Translations under genes and position numbers: made by a program
Notes under the pieces: generated by a model
The model's database searches: none
What the model saw: the letters and a program-made list of their open reading frames with translations, nothing else
Told to the model about the DNA's origin: nothing
In this document: positions 37,151 through 47,106 of the stretch, piece after piece
Layout: each line of letters starts with the position of its first letter
Position numbering within the stretch: position 1 is the stretch's first letter
NCBI RefSeq assembly: GCF_025398255.1
Contig: NZ_JAODNW010000005.1
Coordinates: forward strand, 101,001 to 165,000
DNA from: Chelativorans intermedius
GTDB lineage: Bacteria > Pseudomonadota > Alphaproteobacteria > Rhizobiales > Rhizobiaceae
Length of the DNA stretch: 64,000 bases
Direction: 5' to 3'

Positions 37151-38032
37151 ATGACGGGCAAGATCGAGAAGGTGGGTATCGTCGGTGCCGGCCAGATGGG
37201 CAGTGGCATCGCGCATGTGACGGCGCTGGCCGGCTATCGCGTCAAGCTGCACGACACTTCGCAGGAGCGCATCGAGGCGGGAATCGCCACCATCAGCGGC
37301 AACATGGCGCGCCAGGTGTCCTCCGGCAAGCTGAAGGACGAGGACCGGCAGCAGGCGCTTCAGCGCATCTCGCCGGCCGCGGCACTGGAGAATCTCGCCG
37401 ATGTCGATCTCGTCATCGAGGCGGCGACGGAAGACGAGACCGTCAAGCGCAAGATTTTCGCCCAGCTCTGCCCGCTGCTGAACCCGGAAGCGCTGATCGC
37501 CACCAACACCTCCTCCATCTCCATCACGCGGCTTGCCGCCCAGACCGACCGGGCGGAGCGCTTCATCGGCATCCATTTCATGAATCCCGTGCCGGTGATG
37601 AAGCTGGTGGAGCTGGTGCGCGGCATCGCCACCGAGGACATGACCTTCGAGATGGCGCGCAGCTTCGTCGAAAGCCTCGACAAGACCATCACCGTGGCCG
37701 AGGATTTCCCCGCCTTCATCGTCAACCGCATCCTGTTGCCGATGATCAACGAGGCGATCTACACGCTCTATGAGGGCGTGGGCACGGTAGAGGCCATCGA
37801 CACCGCCATGAAGCTCGGCGCCAACCATCCGATGGGGCCGCTGCAGCTTGCCGATTTCATCGGCCTCGACACCTGCCTGTCCATCATGCAGGTGCTGTAT
37901 GAGGGGCTTGCCGATTCCAAATACCGCCCCTGCCCGCTGCTCGTGAAATATGTCGAGGCCGGCTGGCTGGGCCGCAAGTCGGGCCGCGGCTTTTACGACT
38001 ATCGCGAAAATCCGCCGGTGCCCACACGCTGA
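37151..38032 (+). CDS. 3-hydroxybutyryl-CoA dehydrogenase
   Basis: The 293-residue NAD-dependent enzyme oxidises 3-hydroxyacyl-CoA (or reduces acetoacetyl-CoA). It has the Rossmann motif GIVGAGQMGSGIAHV (9-23), the DLVIEAATEDETVKRKIF segment and the catalytic GIHFMNPVPVMKLVE with its His. It is a single-function, short-form enzyme of the hbd/paaH/fadB2 group, so the exact pathway is not fixed. It follows etfA after 125 bases, and the pair supports fatty-acid or PHB metabolism. Confidence 0.93.
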   Translation: MTGKIEKVGIVGAGQMGSGIAHVTALAGYRVKLHDTSQERIEAGIATISGNMARQVSSGKLKDEDRQQALQRISPAAALENLADVDLVIEAATEDETVKRKIFAQLCPLLNPEALIATNTSSISITRLAAQTDRAERFIGIHFMNPVPVMKLVELVRGIATEDMTFEMARSFVESLDKTITVAEDFPAFIVNRILLPMINEAIYTLYEGVGTVEAIDTAMKLGANHPMGPLQLADFIGLDTCLSIMQVLYEGLADSKYRPCPLLVKYVEAGWLGRKSGRGFYDYRENPPVPTR

Positions 38033-38080
38033 GCGATCCGCTTTGCCCGCCGCCGCGGGTGGCGCAGGCGGCGGCGCCTG

Positions 38081-40810
38081 TCAGCCGAACGCCCCGTGGC
38101 AGTGCTTGTATTTCTTGCCGGAGCCGCAGGGGCAGGGCTCGTTGCGCCCCACCTTGCCCCAGGTCGAGGGATCGCCGGGGTCGCGCTCCTGCGCTGGCGC
38201 GTTGCGGGCGTCGAGGCGCGGCAGGGTCATCGTCTCGCCGGCAAACTCGTCCTCGCCGGTGGTGCCGTCCACATGGTGCGGCTGCATGGCGGCGGGCGCC
38301 TGGGGGGGCGGCGCGTCGGCCGCCTCGCGCACCAGCTCCACGCGCATGAGCTGCGCCGTGACGGCGCGGCGCAGATTGGCGAGCATGCCCTGGAACAGCT
38401 CGAAGGCTTCCGACTTGTATTCGTTCAGCGGGTCGCGCTGGGCGTAGCCGCGAAAGCCGATCACGGAGCGCAGATGGTCGAGATTGACCAGATGCTCGCG
38501 CCACAGATGGTCGAGCGTCTGCAGCAGGATCGACTTCTCGACATAGGCCATGATGTCGGGTCCGAAGCGCTCGGCACGGTCGGCCGCCGCCTTGTCGGCG
38601 GCCTCGGTGATGCGGGCGCGGATGTCGTCCTCGGCGATGCCCTCTTCCTTCACCCATTCCTCGATGGGCAGGTCGAGGTTGAGATGCTCGCGCACGCCCT
38701 GCTTGAGGCCCTCCGCGTCCCATTGCTCGGCATAGGCCTTCTCGGGAATGTGGCGGGCGACCAGGTCGTCGATGACGTCCTCGCGCATCTCGGCCACCGT
38801 CTCCGACAGGTTCTCGCCGTCCATCAGCTCAAGACGCTGCTCGAAGACCACCTTGCGCTGGTCGTTCATCACGTCGTCGAACTTCAAGAGGTTCTTGCGG
38901 ATGTCGAAGTTGCGCGCCTCGACCTTCTTCTGCGCCTTCTCCAGCGCCTTGTTGATCCAGGGGTGGACGATCGCCTCGTCCTCCTTCAGCCCCAGCTTCT
39001 GCAGCATGCCGTCCATGCGGTCGGAGCCGAAGATGCGCATCAGGTCGTCCTGCAGCGACAGGAAGAACTTGGAGCGGCCGGGGTCGCCCTGGCGGCCGGA
39101 ACGGCCGCGAAGCTGGTTGTCGATGCGACGGCTCTCGTGGCGCTCGGTGGCGAGGACATAGAGGCCGCCGGCGGCGATCGCCTTCTCCTTCAGCCGCTGC
39201 ACGTCCGCGCGGATCGCCTTTTCCCTGGCCTCGCGCTCGGGGCCTTCCGGCATGTCGCCCAGCTCCTCGGCGATGCGCATCTCCGGGTTGCCGCCGAGCT
39301 GGATGTCGGTGCCGCGGCCGGCCATGTTGGTGGCGATGGTGATGGCGCCCGGCTTGCCCGCCTGGGCGACGATCATGGCCTCGCGCTCGTGGTGGCGGGC
39401 GTTCAGAACCTCGAAATCCTTGATGCCTTCCTTGCGCAGGCGCTCGGCCAGATATTCCGACTTCTCGATGGAGGTGGTGCCCACGAGGATGGGCTGGCCC
39501 TTCTCGCGCGCCGCCTTGATCTCCTTGACGATCGCCCGATACTTCTCCTCGACCGTGCGATAGACCTCGTCGTCCTCGTCGATGCGCTGGATCGGCAGGT
39601 TGGTGGGAATCTCGGCCACGTCCAGGCCGTAGATGTTGGCAAACTCCTCCGCCTCCGTCGCCGCCGTGCCGGTCATGCCCGCCAGCTTGTCGTACATGCG
39701 AAAGTAGTTCTGAAAGGTGATGGAGGCGAGCGTCTGGTTCTCCGGCTGAATCTTGACGTGCTCCTTGGCCTCCAGCGCCTGGTGCAGCCCCTCGGAATAG
39801 CGCCGGCCCGGCATCATGCGGCCGGTGAACTCGTCGATGATGATGAGCTCGCCGTTGCGGACGATATAGTCCTTGTCCTTCTGGAACAGCTTGTGCGCCT
39901 TGAGCGCGTTGTTGAGGTGATGAACGATGGCGACGTTCTCGACATCGTAGAGCGATTCGCCCTTGAAGAGGCCCGCCTCTCGCAACATCCCCTCCACCTT
40001 CTCCGTGCCTTCCTCGGTGAAGGTGGCGGTGCGTTGCTTCTCGTCCACCTCGTAGTCGCCGTCCTCAAGCTTCAGGATGAAGGAGTCGATGGTGTTGTAG
40101 AGGTCCGAGCGGTCGTCGAGCGGGCCGGAGATGATGAGCGGCGTGCGCGCCTCGTCGATGAGGATGGAGTCCACCTCGTCGACGATGGCATAGGCGTGGC
40201 CGCGCTGCACCATCTGCGCGCGCTCATATTTCATGTTGTCGCGCAGATAGTCGAAGCCGAGCTCGTTGTTGGTGGCATAGGTGACGTCGCAGGCATAGGC
40301 CTGCCGGCGCTGCTCGTCCGACATGCCGTGCACGATGACGCCGGTGGAAAGGCCGAGGAAGCCATAGAGCTTGCCCATCCATTCCGCGTCGCGGCGGGCC
40401 AGATAGTCGTTGACGGTGACGACGTGCACGCCCTTGCCCGTCAGCGCGTTCAGATAGACCGGCAGGGTGGCCACCAGCGTCTTGCCTTCGCCCGTCTTCA
40501 TCTCGGCGATGGAGCCCTCGTGCAGCACCATGCCGCCGATGAGCTGCACGTCGAAGGGGCGCATGCCGAGGGTGCGTTTGGCCGCCTCGCGCACCACGGC
40601 AAAGGCGGGAACCAGAAGATCGTCCAGCTTGGCGCCGTCGGCAAGCTGCTTGCGGAACTCCTCCGTCTTGCCGCGCAGGGCTTCGTCGGAGAGCGCCTGC
40701 ATCTCCTCTTCCAGGGCGCCGATCGCCTGGACGCGGGGCTGCATGCCCCGGATGCGGCGATCGTTGGCTGAGCCGAAAATCTTGCGGGCGAGGCCGCCGA
40801 GACTGACCAT
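38081..40810 (-). CDS. secA: Preprotein translocase ATPase SecA
   Basis: SecA drives export of unfolded proteins through SecYEG. The 909-residue protein has the Walker A motif MKTGEGKT (104-111), Walker B region [18 protein letters not shown], the preprotein-binding and helical scaffold regions, and the C-terminal zinc motif [14 protein letters not shown] that binds SecB. A proline/alanine-rich linker precedes the zinc tail. AAAGGA lies upstream of the ATG. An independent promoter is visible about 120 bases before the start. Confidence 0.97.
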   Translation of the reverse strand: MVSLGGLARKIFGSANDRRIRGMQPRVQAIGALEEEMQALSDEALRGKTEEFRKQLADGAKLDDLLVPAFAVVREAAKRTLGMRPFDVQLIGGMVLHEGSIAEMKTGEGKTLVATLPVYLNALTGKGVHVVTVNDYLARRDAEWMGKLYGFLGLSTGVIVHGMSDEQRRQAYACDVTYATNNELGFDYLRDNMKYERAQMVQRGHAYAIVDEVDSILIDEARTPLIISGPLDDRSDLYNTIDSFILKLEDGDYEVDEKQRTATFTEEGTEKVEGMLREAGLFKGESLYDVENVAIVHHLNNALKAHKLFQKDKDYIVRNGELIIIDEFTGRMMPGRRYSEGLHQALEAKEHVKIQPENQTLASITFQNYFRMYDKLAGMTGTAATEAEEFANIYGLDVAEIPTNLPIQRIDEDDEVYRTVEEKYRAIVKEIKAAREKGQPILVGTTSIEKSEYLAERLRKEGIKDFEVLNARHHEREAMIVAQAGKPGAITIATNMAGRGTDIQLGGNPEMRIAEELGDMPEGPEREAREKAIRADVQRLKEKAIAAGGLYVLATERHESRRIDNQLRGRSGRQGDPGRSKFFLSLQDDLMRIFGSDRMDGMLQKLGLKEDEAIVHPWINKALEKAQKKVEARNFDIRKNLLKFDDVMNDQRKVVFEQRLELMDGENLSETVAEMREDVIDDLVARHIPEKAYAEQWDAEGLKQGVREHLNLDLPIEEWVKEEGIAEDDIRARITEAADKAAADRAERFGPDIMAYVEKSILLQTLDHLWREHLVNLDHLRSVIGFRGYAQRDPLNEYKSEAFELFQGMLANLRRAVTAQLMRVELVREAADAPPPQAPAAMQPHHVDGTTGEDEFAGETMTLPRLDARNAPAQERDPGDPSTWGKVGRNEPCPCGSGKKYKHCHGAFG

Positions 40811-40923
40811 CGTCGGTCCTTTCAATTCTCGATATGCCGGCATTTTTCTGCCGACCCGCTCCACCGGTTTCAGGCAGGAGCCGAAGGCAGCGGGAAATGC
40901 GTTCTGGACGCAAGGTCGAAGGA

Positions 40924-40952
40924 GAGATAAGAGGGGCCATCCCTTATGTCAA
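40924..40952 (-). promoter_or_regulatory. Sigma-70 type promoter for secA
   Basis: On the minus strand a perfect TTGACA (40952-40947) is followed after 17 bases by TATCTC (40929-40924). The predicted transcript would have a 5' leader of about 105 bases before the secA ATG. The leader shows no further element I can support. Confidence 0.6.
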
Positions 40953-41052
40953 CTTCGCGCAACAGGCGCGAGTGATGCCAGAATTCGGGTCTGTCTGCCG
41001 GATGCCTCCGCGTTCGACCGGGGCCCCAGCCTCAAGCACTGGAGATTTTCCG

Positions 41053-41946
41053 ATGCCTCATACCTTCCGCCGTTTCCTCGCAGCGCGCGCCGGCGCGGCC
41101 GCGCTGCTTGCGGCGATCAGCTTTGCCCCGGCGCTCGCGCAGGAAGGCGCGGTGGTGGCCACCATCAACGGCGAGCCCATCACGGAGGCCGATCTTGCGC
41201 TGGCCGAGCAGGAGCTCAGCGAGCAGTTTGCCCGCCTGCCGCAGGCAGAGCGGCGCGCCGCCGCCCTGTCCGCCGTCATCGACGTGCGGCTGCTTGCCGC
41301 GCAGGCGGAGGCCGAGGGCCTCGACCAGAGCGAGGATTTCCAGCAGCGCATGGCGTTCCTGCGCGAGCGGGCGCTGCACAGCGCCTTCGTCGACCGGAAC
41401 GTGGTCGCCCCCATCACCGAGGAGGAGATGCGCGCCCGCTACGACGCGGAGGTGGCGAAGATCACGCCGGAGGAGGAGGTGCGTGCCCGCCATATCCTGG
41501 TGGAGAGCGAGGAAGAGGCACGCCAGATCATCGAGGCGCTTGATGCCGGCGGCGACTTCGCCGCTCTGGCCGAGGAGAAGTCGAAGGACGGGTCGTCGTC
41601 CAATGGCGGCGACCTCGGCTACTTCACGCGCGGGCGCATGGTGCCGGCCTTCGAGGAGGCGGCCTTCGCGCTGGAGCCCGGCAGCTACTCCAGCGAGCCG
41701 GTGGAGACCCAGTTCGGCTGGCACGTCATCAAGGTGGAGGACAAGCGCCGCCAGTCGCCGCCCGCCTTCGAGCAGGTGCAGAACCAGATCCGCTCCCTGC
41801 TTATCCGCGAGCGCTATGTCGCAGCGCTTTCCTCCCTGCGCAACGCCGCCGAGGTGGACATTCCCGACGAAGCGCTGAAGACCTCGGTGGACGAGCTCTT
41901 CCGCCAGCAGACGGGCCAGGCGGATACGGACGGGACGGCACAATAA
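41053..41946 (+). CDS. Periplasmic parvulin-type peptidylprolyl isomerase
   Basis: The 297-residue protein has a signal peptide (LLAAISFAPALAQ), a SurA-like N-terminal helical region, and a parvulin PPIase domain over about 140-240 (RARHILVESEEEAR, GGDLGYFTRGRMVPAFEEAAF, TQFGWHVIKVED). Such PrsA/PpiC-like proteins help fold exported proteins, which fits its divergent position opposite secA. The start is chosen at the ATG preceding the signal peptide; a longer frame upstream would have no signal sequence. Confidence 0.92.
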   Translation: MPHTFRRFLAARAGAAALLAAISFAPALAQEGAVVATINGEPITEADLALAEQELSEQFARLPQAERRAAALSAVIDVRLLAAQAEAEGLDQSEDFQQRMAFLRERALHSAFVDRNVVAPITEEEMRARYDAEVAKITPEEEVRARHILVESEEEARQIIEALDAGGDFAALAEEKSKDGSSSNGGDLGYFTRGRMVPAFEEAAFALEPGSYSSEPVETQFGWHVIKVEDKRRQSPPAFEQVQNQIRSLLIRERYVAALSSLRNAAEVDIPDEALKTSVDELFRQQTGQADTDGTAQ

Positions 41947-41987
41947 AGTCGGCTCGACAGACAGGCCCTCGCGCCTGATGCGGAGAA

Positions 41988-42010
41988 CGGCCCCGATCCT
42001 GTCGGGGCCG
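41988..42010 (+). terminator. Hairpin terminator candidate after the parvulin gene
   Basis: CGGCCCCGA (41988-41996) pairs fully with TCGGGGCCG (42002-42010) around a 5-base loop. It lies 42 bases after the parvulin stop and separates it from argJ. There is no T-run. The remaining gap to argJ holds no gene I recognise. Confidence 0.5.
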
Positions 42011-42159
42011 GTCGTTCCCGGCGGTGCCGCGCATGGTGTGGCCGCCATGATTCCCTGGCAAAAAGTTTACGGCAAAAAAGCCGCTTGCCGCTTGCGTCGG
42101 CGGGCCCCTTGAGGCAGACGGGAAACACGCAACTCCATCACAGCCTTCCGGAAACGCCC

Positions 42160-43401
42160 ATGTCCCAAGCCGTCTCGCCGCTGGCGCCGAAACGCTATCC
42201 CAGGATGCCGGATGTGGAGGGCGTGCGCATCGCCACCGCCGAGGCGGGCATCAAATACAGGGGCCGCAGGGACCTGATGGTCATGGTGTTCGACGAGGGG
42301 ACGGAGGTCTCCGGCGTCTTCACCCGTTCGCGCTGTCCTTCTGCGCCCGTCGAGTTCTGCCGCGCCAACCTGCCCGGGGGGCGGGCGCGCATTCTGGTGG
42401 TCAACTCCGGCAATGCCAACGCCTTTACCGGCCGCAAGGGGCGCGAGGCCACGGCAATGACGGCGGCGGCGGCCGCGCGCGCGGCGGGCGCCAGCGAGAG
42501 CACGGTTTTCCTGGCCTCCACCGGGGTCATCGGCGAACCCCTGGAGGCGGGGAAATTCGCGCATCTGCTGGACGGAATGGTCGCCCGGGCCATGCCGCAT
42601 GGCTGGGAGGAGGCGGCGCGCGCCATCATGACGACCGACACCTATCCGAAATACCTCACGGCCACGGCAAGGCTGGGCGAGGCGGAGGTGGTCATCAACG
42701 GCATCGCCAAGGGCGCCGGCATGATTGCGCCGGACATGGCCACCATGCTCTCCTTCGTGGCCACCGATGCGCCGATTGCCGCACCGGTGCTGCAGGCGCT
42801 TCTGTCCCGCGGCACGCAGCCTTCCTTCAACGCGATCACGGTGGACAGCGATACCTCGACCAGCGACACCTTGATGCTGTTTGCCACCGGCAAGGCGGCA
42901 CAGCGCGGCGCGCCGCGCATCACCGATGTCCGCGACCCGCGGCTCGTACCCTTCCGGCGGGCGCTCAACCGCCTGCTGAAGCAACTCGCGCTGCAGGTGG
43001 TGCGCGACGGCGAGGGCGCGCGCAAGCAGGTGGAGGTGACGGTGACGGGCGCGAAGTCGTCGCGCTCGGCCAAGCGCATTGCCCTGGCTATCGCCAATTC
43101 GCCGCTGGTCAAGACGGCAATCGCCGGCGAGGACGCCAATTGGGGCCGCGTGGTGATGGCCGTCGGCAAGGCGGGCGAACCGGCAGAGCGCGACCGCCTG
43201 GCCATCTGGTTCGGCGACATCCGCGTGGCGCATGAGGGCGAGCGCGACCCCGATTATTCGGAGGAGCAGGCATCAGCCTACATGCGGCGCGAAGAGATTG
43301 CCATTCGTGTCGATCTCGGTCTCGGGCGCGGCAGGGCGACGGTGTGGACGTGCGACCTCACCAAGGAATACGTCGCCATCAACGGCGACTACAGGAGCTG
43401 A
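42160..43401 (+). CDS. argJ: Bifunctional ornithine acetyltransferase/N-acetylglutamate synthase
   Basis: ArgJ recycles the acetyl group in arginine synthesis and, in many species, also makes N-acetylglutamate. The 413-residue precursor is normally self-cleaved before Thr195, in the motif [24 protein letters not shown] and [14 protein letters not shown] are also family signatures. Together with argH it places two arginine steps in the window; the bifunctional assignment is inferred. Upstream longer frames do not match the family start. Confidence 0.95.
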   Translation: MSQAVSPLAPKRYPRMPDVEGVRIATAEAGIKYRGRRDLMVMVFDEGTEVSGVFTRSRCPSAPVEFCRANLPGGRARILVVNSGNANAFTGRKGREATAMTAAAAARAAGASESTVFLASTGVIGEPLEAGKFAHLLDGMVARAMPHGWEEAARAIMTTDTYPKYLTATARLGEAEVVINGIAKGAGMIAPDMATMLSFVATDAPIAAPVLQALLSRGTQPSFNAITVDSDTSTSDTLMLFATGKAAQRGAPRITDVRDPRLVPFRRALNRLLKQLALQVVRDGEGARKQVEVTVTGAKSSRSAKRIALAIANSPLVKTAIAGEDANWGRVVMAVGKAGEPAERDRLAIWFGDIRVAHEGERDPDYSEEQASAYMRREEIAIRVDLGLGRGRATVWTCDLTKEYVAINGDYRS

Positions 43402-43409
43402 AACCGGCG

Positions 43410-44183
43410 GTGGGGCGGCAGGCAGGCGCAGAGCTGGCAACCATCCGCCGCTTCGAGGGCGCGGGTTTCCGCGCCTGGCCGGCTGCTTCGGTGCATTATG
43501 ACGGCACCTGGGCCATCCGCCTGACGGCTGGCCACCCGGCGCGGCGGCTCAACTCGGTCAATCCGCTCGATCCCGGCGACGATCACCACCTGGAAGAGCG
43601 CATCGCAAGGGTGGCGCAGCGCTTCGCTGCCTATGGAAGACCGATCACCTTCCGCATCTCGCCGCTCTGCGCTCCTGCCATCTCCCGCCATCTGGACGAG
43701 AAGGGGTGGCAGGCGGCGGGGCACTCGCTGGTCATGCGTCTGCCGCTCGACGAGGGGAATGCCGGCCGGGCGATGGACCAAATCCCGCTCAAGGACCTCA
43801 ACCGCTTCGTCTCCGCCGCCTTCGAGGTGCACGGCTACGAGGAGGCGCTGCGGCCCGGCTTTGCGGAGGTCGTCAAGTCCATCAAGCCAAATGCCGGCCT
43901 GTTCATTCTTGAGCATGAGGGCGCGCCGGTGGCGACCGCCATCTGCGTGCATGACGGCCAGCTTGCCGGGCTGTTCGAGGTGGCCACCGCCCAGGCCCAG
44001 CGCGGCAAGGGATTTGGCCGGCGCATGCTGCTTTCGGCGCTCAAATGGGCCTATGCGCGGGGCGCGCGCCAGGCATGGCTGCAGGTGGAGGCGGACAATG
44101 CGCCCGCCCTCGGGCTCTACCGCTCGCTGGGCTTTTGCGAGGTCTACGGATACCACTATCGCCAGCCTGCGGAACGGGAATGA
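43410..44183 (+). CDS. GNAT-family N-acetyltransferase
   Basis: The 257-residue protein has a C-terminal GNAT domain (about 140-255) with the acetyl-CoA motif QRGKGFGRRMLLSALKWA and the C-terminal beta-strand region ALGLYRSLGFCEVYGYHYR. The N-terminal half is a second, degenerate GNAT-like region. GTG, eight bases after the argJ stop, is used because no better start lies within the frame. Adjacency to argJ suggests co-expression; the acceptor is unknown. Confidence 0.82.
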   Translation: MGRQAGAELATIRRFEGAGFRAWPAASVHYDGTWAIRLTAGHPARRLNSVNPLDPGDDHHLEERIARVAQRFAAYGRPITFRISPLCAPAISRHLDEKGWQAAGHSLVMRLPLDEGNAGRAMDQIPLKDLNRFVSAAFEVHGYEEALRPGFAEVVKSIKPNAGLFILEHEGAPVATAICVHDGQLAGLFEVATAQAQRGKGFGRRMLLSALKWAYARGARQAWLQVEADNAPALGLYRSLGFCEVYGYHYRQPAERE

Positions 44184-44187
44184 GGGA

Positions 44188-44601
44188 ATGGAAAAGGCGG
44201 CAAGACCTGTTCTGATCGTCGCGGCCTGCGCGCTGGTGGATGCCGACGGGCGCGTGCTCATCGCGCAGCGCCCGCAGGGCAAGGCGATGGCCGGGCTGTG
44301 GGAGTTTCCCGGCGGGAAGGTGGAGCCCGGCGAGACGCCGGAGGAGACGGTGGTGCGCGAACTCGGCGAGGAGCTGGGGGTGGAGACGAAGACGGCCTGC
44401 CTGGCGCCTCTCACCTTTGCCAGCCACGCCTATGAGGATTTCCACCTTCTCATGCCGCTCTTCGTGTGCCGGCGCTTCTGGGGCGTGCCGGTGCCACGCG
44501 AGAGCCAGGCGCTCAAATGGGTGCGTCCGCAGCGCCTGCGCGACTATCCCATGCCGCCGGCCGATGCCCCCCTCATCCCCTTCCTCATCGACCTTCTGTG
44601 A
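44188..44601 (+). CDS. mutT: MutT-type Nudix 8-oxo-dGTP pyrophosphatase
   Basis: The 137-residue protein sanitises oxidised nucleotides such as 8-oxo-dGTP. It has the Nudix box GGKVEPGETPEETVVRELGEE preceded by WEFPGGK, and the C-terminal LKWVRPQRL motif of MutT. It lies four bases after the GNAT gene and completes the argJ-GNAT-mutT run that is common in this order. Confidence 0.92.
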   Translation: MEKAARPVLIVAACALVDADGRVLIAQRPQGKAMAGLWEFPGGKVEPGETPEETVVRELGEELGVETKTACLAPLTFASHAYEDFHLLMPLFVCRRFWGVPVPRESQALKWVRPQRLRDYPMPPADAPLIPFLIDLL

Positions 44602-44706
44602 AAGGCGCTGCGGGCGGCCAAGCGTTAATTCTTCCTTTAGCGAAAGATGAGAATTTTTCTCAAGGGCGGCCAAGCCGCGTGAAGAGGGCCGGCACTGCCG
44701 GAGGGG

Positions 44707-45021
44707 ATGATGGAGCCTGCGAGCGAGAGGCCGCGTGACGGCCGGGAGAAATGGGCGCGCGCCAGCCATGTCGGCAGCGGAGCGCTTCGGGTGGCGCTGC
44801 TGTTCAGCTCCGCCGCCATCGCGCTGTCGCTCATCTTCACCTCCATCCTGGAGCGCCGCACGCACCGGTCGGCTCTTTTCAGTCCCGCCATCGACCGCAT
44901 GACGACAGGGACGGTGGAGACGGACCGGGGCCTTTACACCGTGCGCCGCAGCGTGCTGCAGACCTCGCCCCGGGCCGTCTGCATCATCCGTCCCGACGGC
45001 AGCCGGCGCGGCGCGTGCTGA
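44707..45021 (+). CDS. Single-pass membrane protein of unknown function
   Basis: The 104-residue product has one predicted helix (ALRVALLFSSAAIALSLIF, about 26-45) between a basic N-terminal stretch and a hydrophilic tail with two cysteines at the end (CIIRPDGSRRGAC). GGAGGGG precedes two ATGs three bases apart. It precedes the Flp pilin gene by 68 bases on the same strand. I do not recognise a family; homologues may be limited to Hyphomicrobiales. Confidence 0.65.
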   Translation: MMEPASERPRDGREKWARASHVGSGALRVALLFSSAAIALSLIFTSILERRTHRSALFSPAIDRMTTGTVETDRGLYTVRRSVLQTSPRAVCIIRPDGSRRGAC

Positions 45022-45089
45022 GGGCGGCCGGTCAAGAAATCTTAACGGCTCGCTGCCAGGGTCGGCGCGAAAGGGAAAGCGAGGCCGGC

Positions 45090-45257
45090 ATGTTCACGCG
45101 GTTTCTGAGAAGCGAGAAGGGCTCCACGGCCGTCGAATATGCGCTGATCGCCGGGGTCCTGGTCCTTGCGATCATCGCTGGTGTTGCCGAGCTCGGCCGC
45201 TATGCCGGCCAGACCTTCGAGCGCGTGGCCGAGGATGTGACGGCGGCCACGAACTGA
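45090..45257 (+). CDS. Flp/Fap-type IVb pilin
   Basis: The 55-residue prepilin has a short N-terminus, FTRFLRSEKGSTAVEYALIAG, with the Gly|x cleavage region and the conserved GSTAVEYALIA segment of Flp pilins, then one hydrophobic helix. Flp pilins are assembled by a Tad apparatus for attachment. None of the Tad/Cpa genes is in the window, so this is either an orphan copy or is served by a distant locus. Confidence 0.88.
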   Translation: MFTRFLRSEKGSTAVEYALIAGVLVLAIIAGVAELGRYAGQTFERVAEDVTAATN

Positions 45258-45315
45258 AGCCGCACCGCAGGCGCGAAAGGCGGCTTCGCAGGCATTGCGG
45301 CTTTGCTGCCTGGCC

Positions 45316-46191
45316 TCAATCCCTGCCGCCGCGCGAAAGCACGGTTTTCAGCGAAACCTCGGCGCTGCCGGGCTTGAGCGGCTTCTGCTGCGAGGCATGG
45401 GGCGCCCAGCCGGAAAGCCAGAGAATGTTGAAAGTGGCGCGGATGCGCCCGTCCGGGTCTGAAAAGCGCTCCTGATAGATTTCCGCCGCGCGCAGGAAGA
45501 GCCGGCGCGTCGCCGGCCGCCGGCTGCGCTCGGCCAGCGCGTTCGTCGCGCCCATGGCGCGCAGGTCGCGCATCAGGTCGAACATGGTGGCGTAGCGCAC
45601 GGTCAGCGGCTCCACATCCGCCACCGGCAGGGCGAAGCCGGCGCGCTGCAGCAGGCCGCCGGCATCGCGCACATCGGCAAAGGGGCTGACGCGCGGCGCC
45701 GCACCGCCGGCAATCTCGGTCTCCGCCTGCAGCAGGCTCTGCCGCAGCTCGCCCAGCGTGCCGGCTCCGGCCATGGCGGCCAGGAAAAGGCCGTCCGGCC
45801 GCAGCGCGCGGCGGATCTGCAACAGCAGGCCGGGAAGGTCGTTCACCTCGTGCAGGGTGAGCAGGGAGACGGCGAGGTCCAGGCTTTCCGCCTCCAGCGG
45901 CACCGTCTCGGGCGCTGCCGCGAGGCCCTCCGGCGCGCCGGCGAGCAGCCGCTCGTCGGCCTCGACGCGCATCACCCGGTCCACCTTGCCGCTCGTCTCA
46001 AGCGCGCGGGCGGCATGGCCCGTCAGGCAGAAGAGCGCGGCGGCACACGCGAACCGCCGCTCCACCGTGGCCAGCCGCTCTGCCAGCTCGTCGGCTGCCC
46101 GCTGCATGAGGAAGGATGCGTCCCGTCCGGCGCTGGCCAGGGCGCGGCGCTTGCGGGCCTTCAGGAGCGCGATGTCGAAGATGGGTTCCAT
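45316..46191 (-). CDS. BioC/NDUFAF5-like SAM methyltransferase-fold protein
   Basis: The 291-residue protein shares the NDUFAF5-like pattern of alphaproteobacteria: an N-terminal LLKARKRRALASA, then LDLAVSLLTLHEVNDLPGLLLQIRRALRPDGLF, followed by AMAGAGTLGELRQSLLQAE. The usual SAM-binding motif I (DLGxGxG) is replaced by ALFCLTGHAAR, so binding may be weak. Human NDUFAF5 hydroxylates an arginine of a respiratory complex I subunit. It is divergent from comF, as in related genomes. The reaction is unproven. Confidence 0.8.
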   Translation of the reverse strand: MEPIFDIALLKARKRRALASAGRDASFLMQRAADELAERLATVERRFACAAALFCLTGHAARALETSGKVDRVMRVEADERLLAGAPEGLAAAPETVPLEAESLDLAVSLLTLHEVNDLPGLLLQIRRALRPDGLFLAAMAGAGTLGELRQSLLQAETEIAGGAAPRVSPFADVRDAGGLLQRAGFALPVADVEPLTVRYATMFDLMRDLRAMGATNALAERSRRPATRRLFLRAAEIYQERFSDPDGRIRATFNILWLSGWAPHASQQKPLKPGSAEVSLKTVLSRGGRD

Positions 46192-46314
46192 GTCCGTCCG
46201 TCTGTTTGCCGACCCCGTGCATGGCACAAAAGCGCGGGCCTGGATAGCGGGTGGCCTTGCGCGGGCGCGGTACGGCTGTATCGTGGCGGCAAGCGGTGCG
46301 AGGCAAGGGGGATC

Positions 46315-47106
46315 ATGGGGCTTCTCGGTCGGGCAGGGGCGGCGATGCTGGCGTGGCCGGCGCGGCTTCTGTTCCCGCCGGTGTGCCTCGGCTGCCGCGA
46401 TCTGGTGTCGGCGCCCGGCACGCTCTGCACGGCGTGCTGGGCGGGCGTGCGCTTTCTGGAGCGGCCCTGGTGCGCGGTGCTGGGCACGCCCTTTGCCCAC
46501 GACATGGGCGAAGGGGCGGTTTCGCCCGCGGCAATCGCCGACCCGCCGCCCTTCGCGCGGGCGCGCGCGGCAGTCGCCTATGACGGGGTGGCACGGCGCA
46601 TGGTGCAGGCGCTGAAATTCTCCGACCGCACGGACCTCGCCCCCTGGATGGCGCGCTGGATGCTGCGCGCCGGCGCCGAGCTCGTCGGCCCGGATGCGGT
46701 GGTGGTGCCGGTGCCGCTGCACCGGCGGCGCTTCTTCCTGCGCCGCTTCAACCAGTCGGCCGAGCTGGCCCGCGCCTTTGCCCGCGAGGCCGGCCTCGAA
46801 TACCGCCCGCAGGCGCTGGTGCGCGCGCGCGTCACGCACCAGCAGGTGGGGCTCGGCGTGCGCGAGCGCGCGGCCAATGTGCGCGGCGCCTTCGCCGTGC
46901 CGCCGACCCTTGCCCCGCCGCTCGAAGGGCGGCGGGTCATCCTCGTTGACGACGTCTACACCACCGGCGCCACCGTCATGGCCGCCGCCCGCGCGCTGCG
47001 GCGGGCCCGCGTGCGCCAGGTCGACGTGCTCACCTTCGCGCGCGTCCTCGCGCAGGACTTTGCGTCCGCCGAAAGGGCGACATATATAGCAGCGGGCAAG
47101 GAATGA
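46315..47106 (+). CDS. comF: ComF-family amidophosphoribosyltransferase-like protein
   Basis: The 263-residue protein has the ComF zinc ribbon (C24, C27, C38, C41: PPVCLGC and LCTAC) and a C-terminal phosphoribosyltransferase domain with the PRPP motif VILVDDVYTTGAT. ComF is linked to DNA uptake in naturally competent bacteria, though most alphaproteobacterial copies are not proven competence factors. Its stop overlaps the start of the glutaredoxin gene (ATGA). Confidence 0.9.
   Translation: MGLLGRAGAAMLAWPARLLFPPVCLGCRDLVSAPGTLCTACWAGVRFLERPWCAVLGTPFAHDMGEGAVSPAAIADPPPFARARAAVAYDGVARRMVQALKFSDRTDLAPWMARWMLRAGAELVGPDAVVVPVPLHRRRFFLRRFNQSAELARAFAREAGLEYRPQALVRARVTHQQVGLGVRERAANVRGAFAVPPTLAPPLEGRRVILVDDVYTTGATVMAAARALRRARVRQVDVLTFARVLAQDFASAERATYIAAGKE

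Noticed and set aside
38096..40771. 891-codon open frame opposite secA
   Set aside because: SecA motifs on the minus strand are unambiguous; the plus-strand translation is a Val/Leu/Ala-rich shadow.
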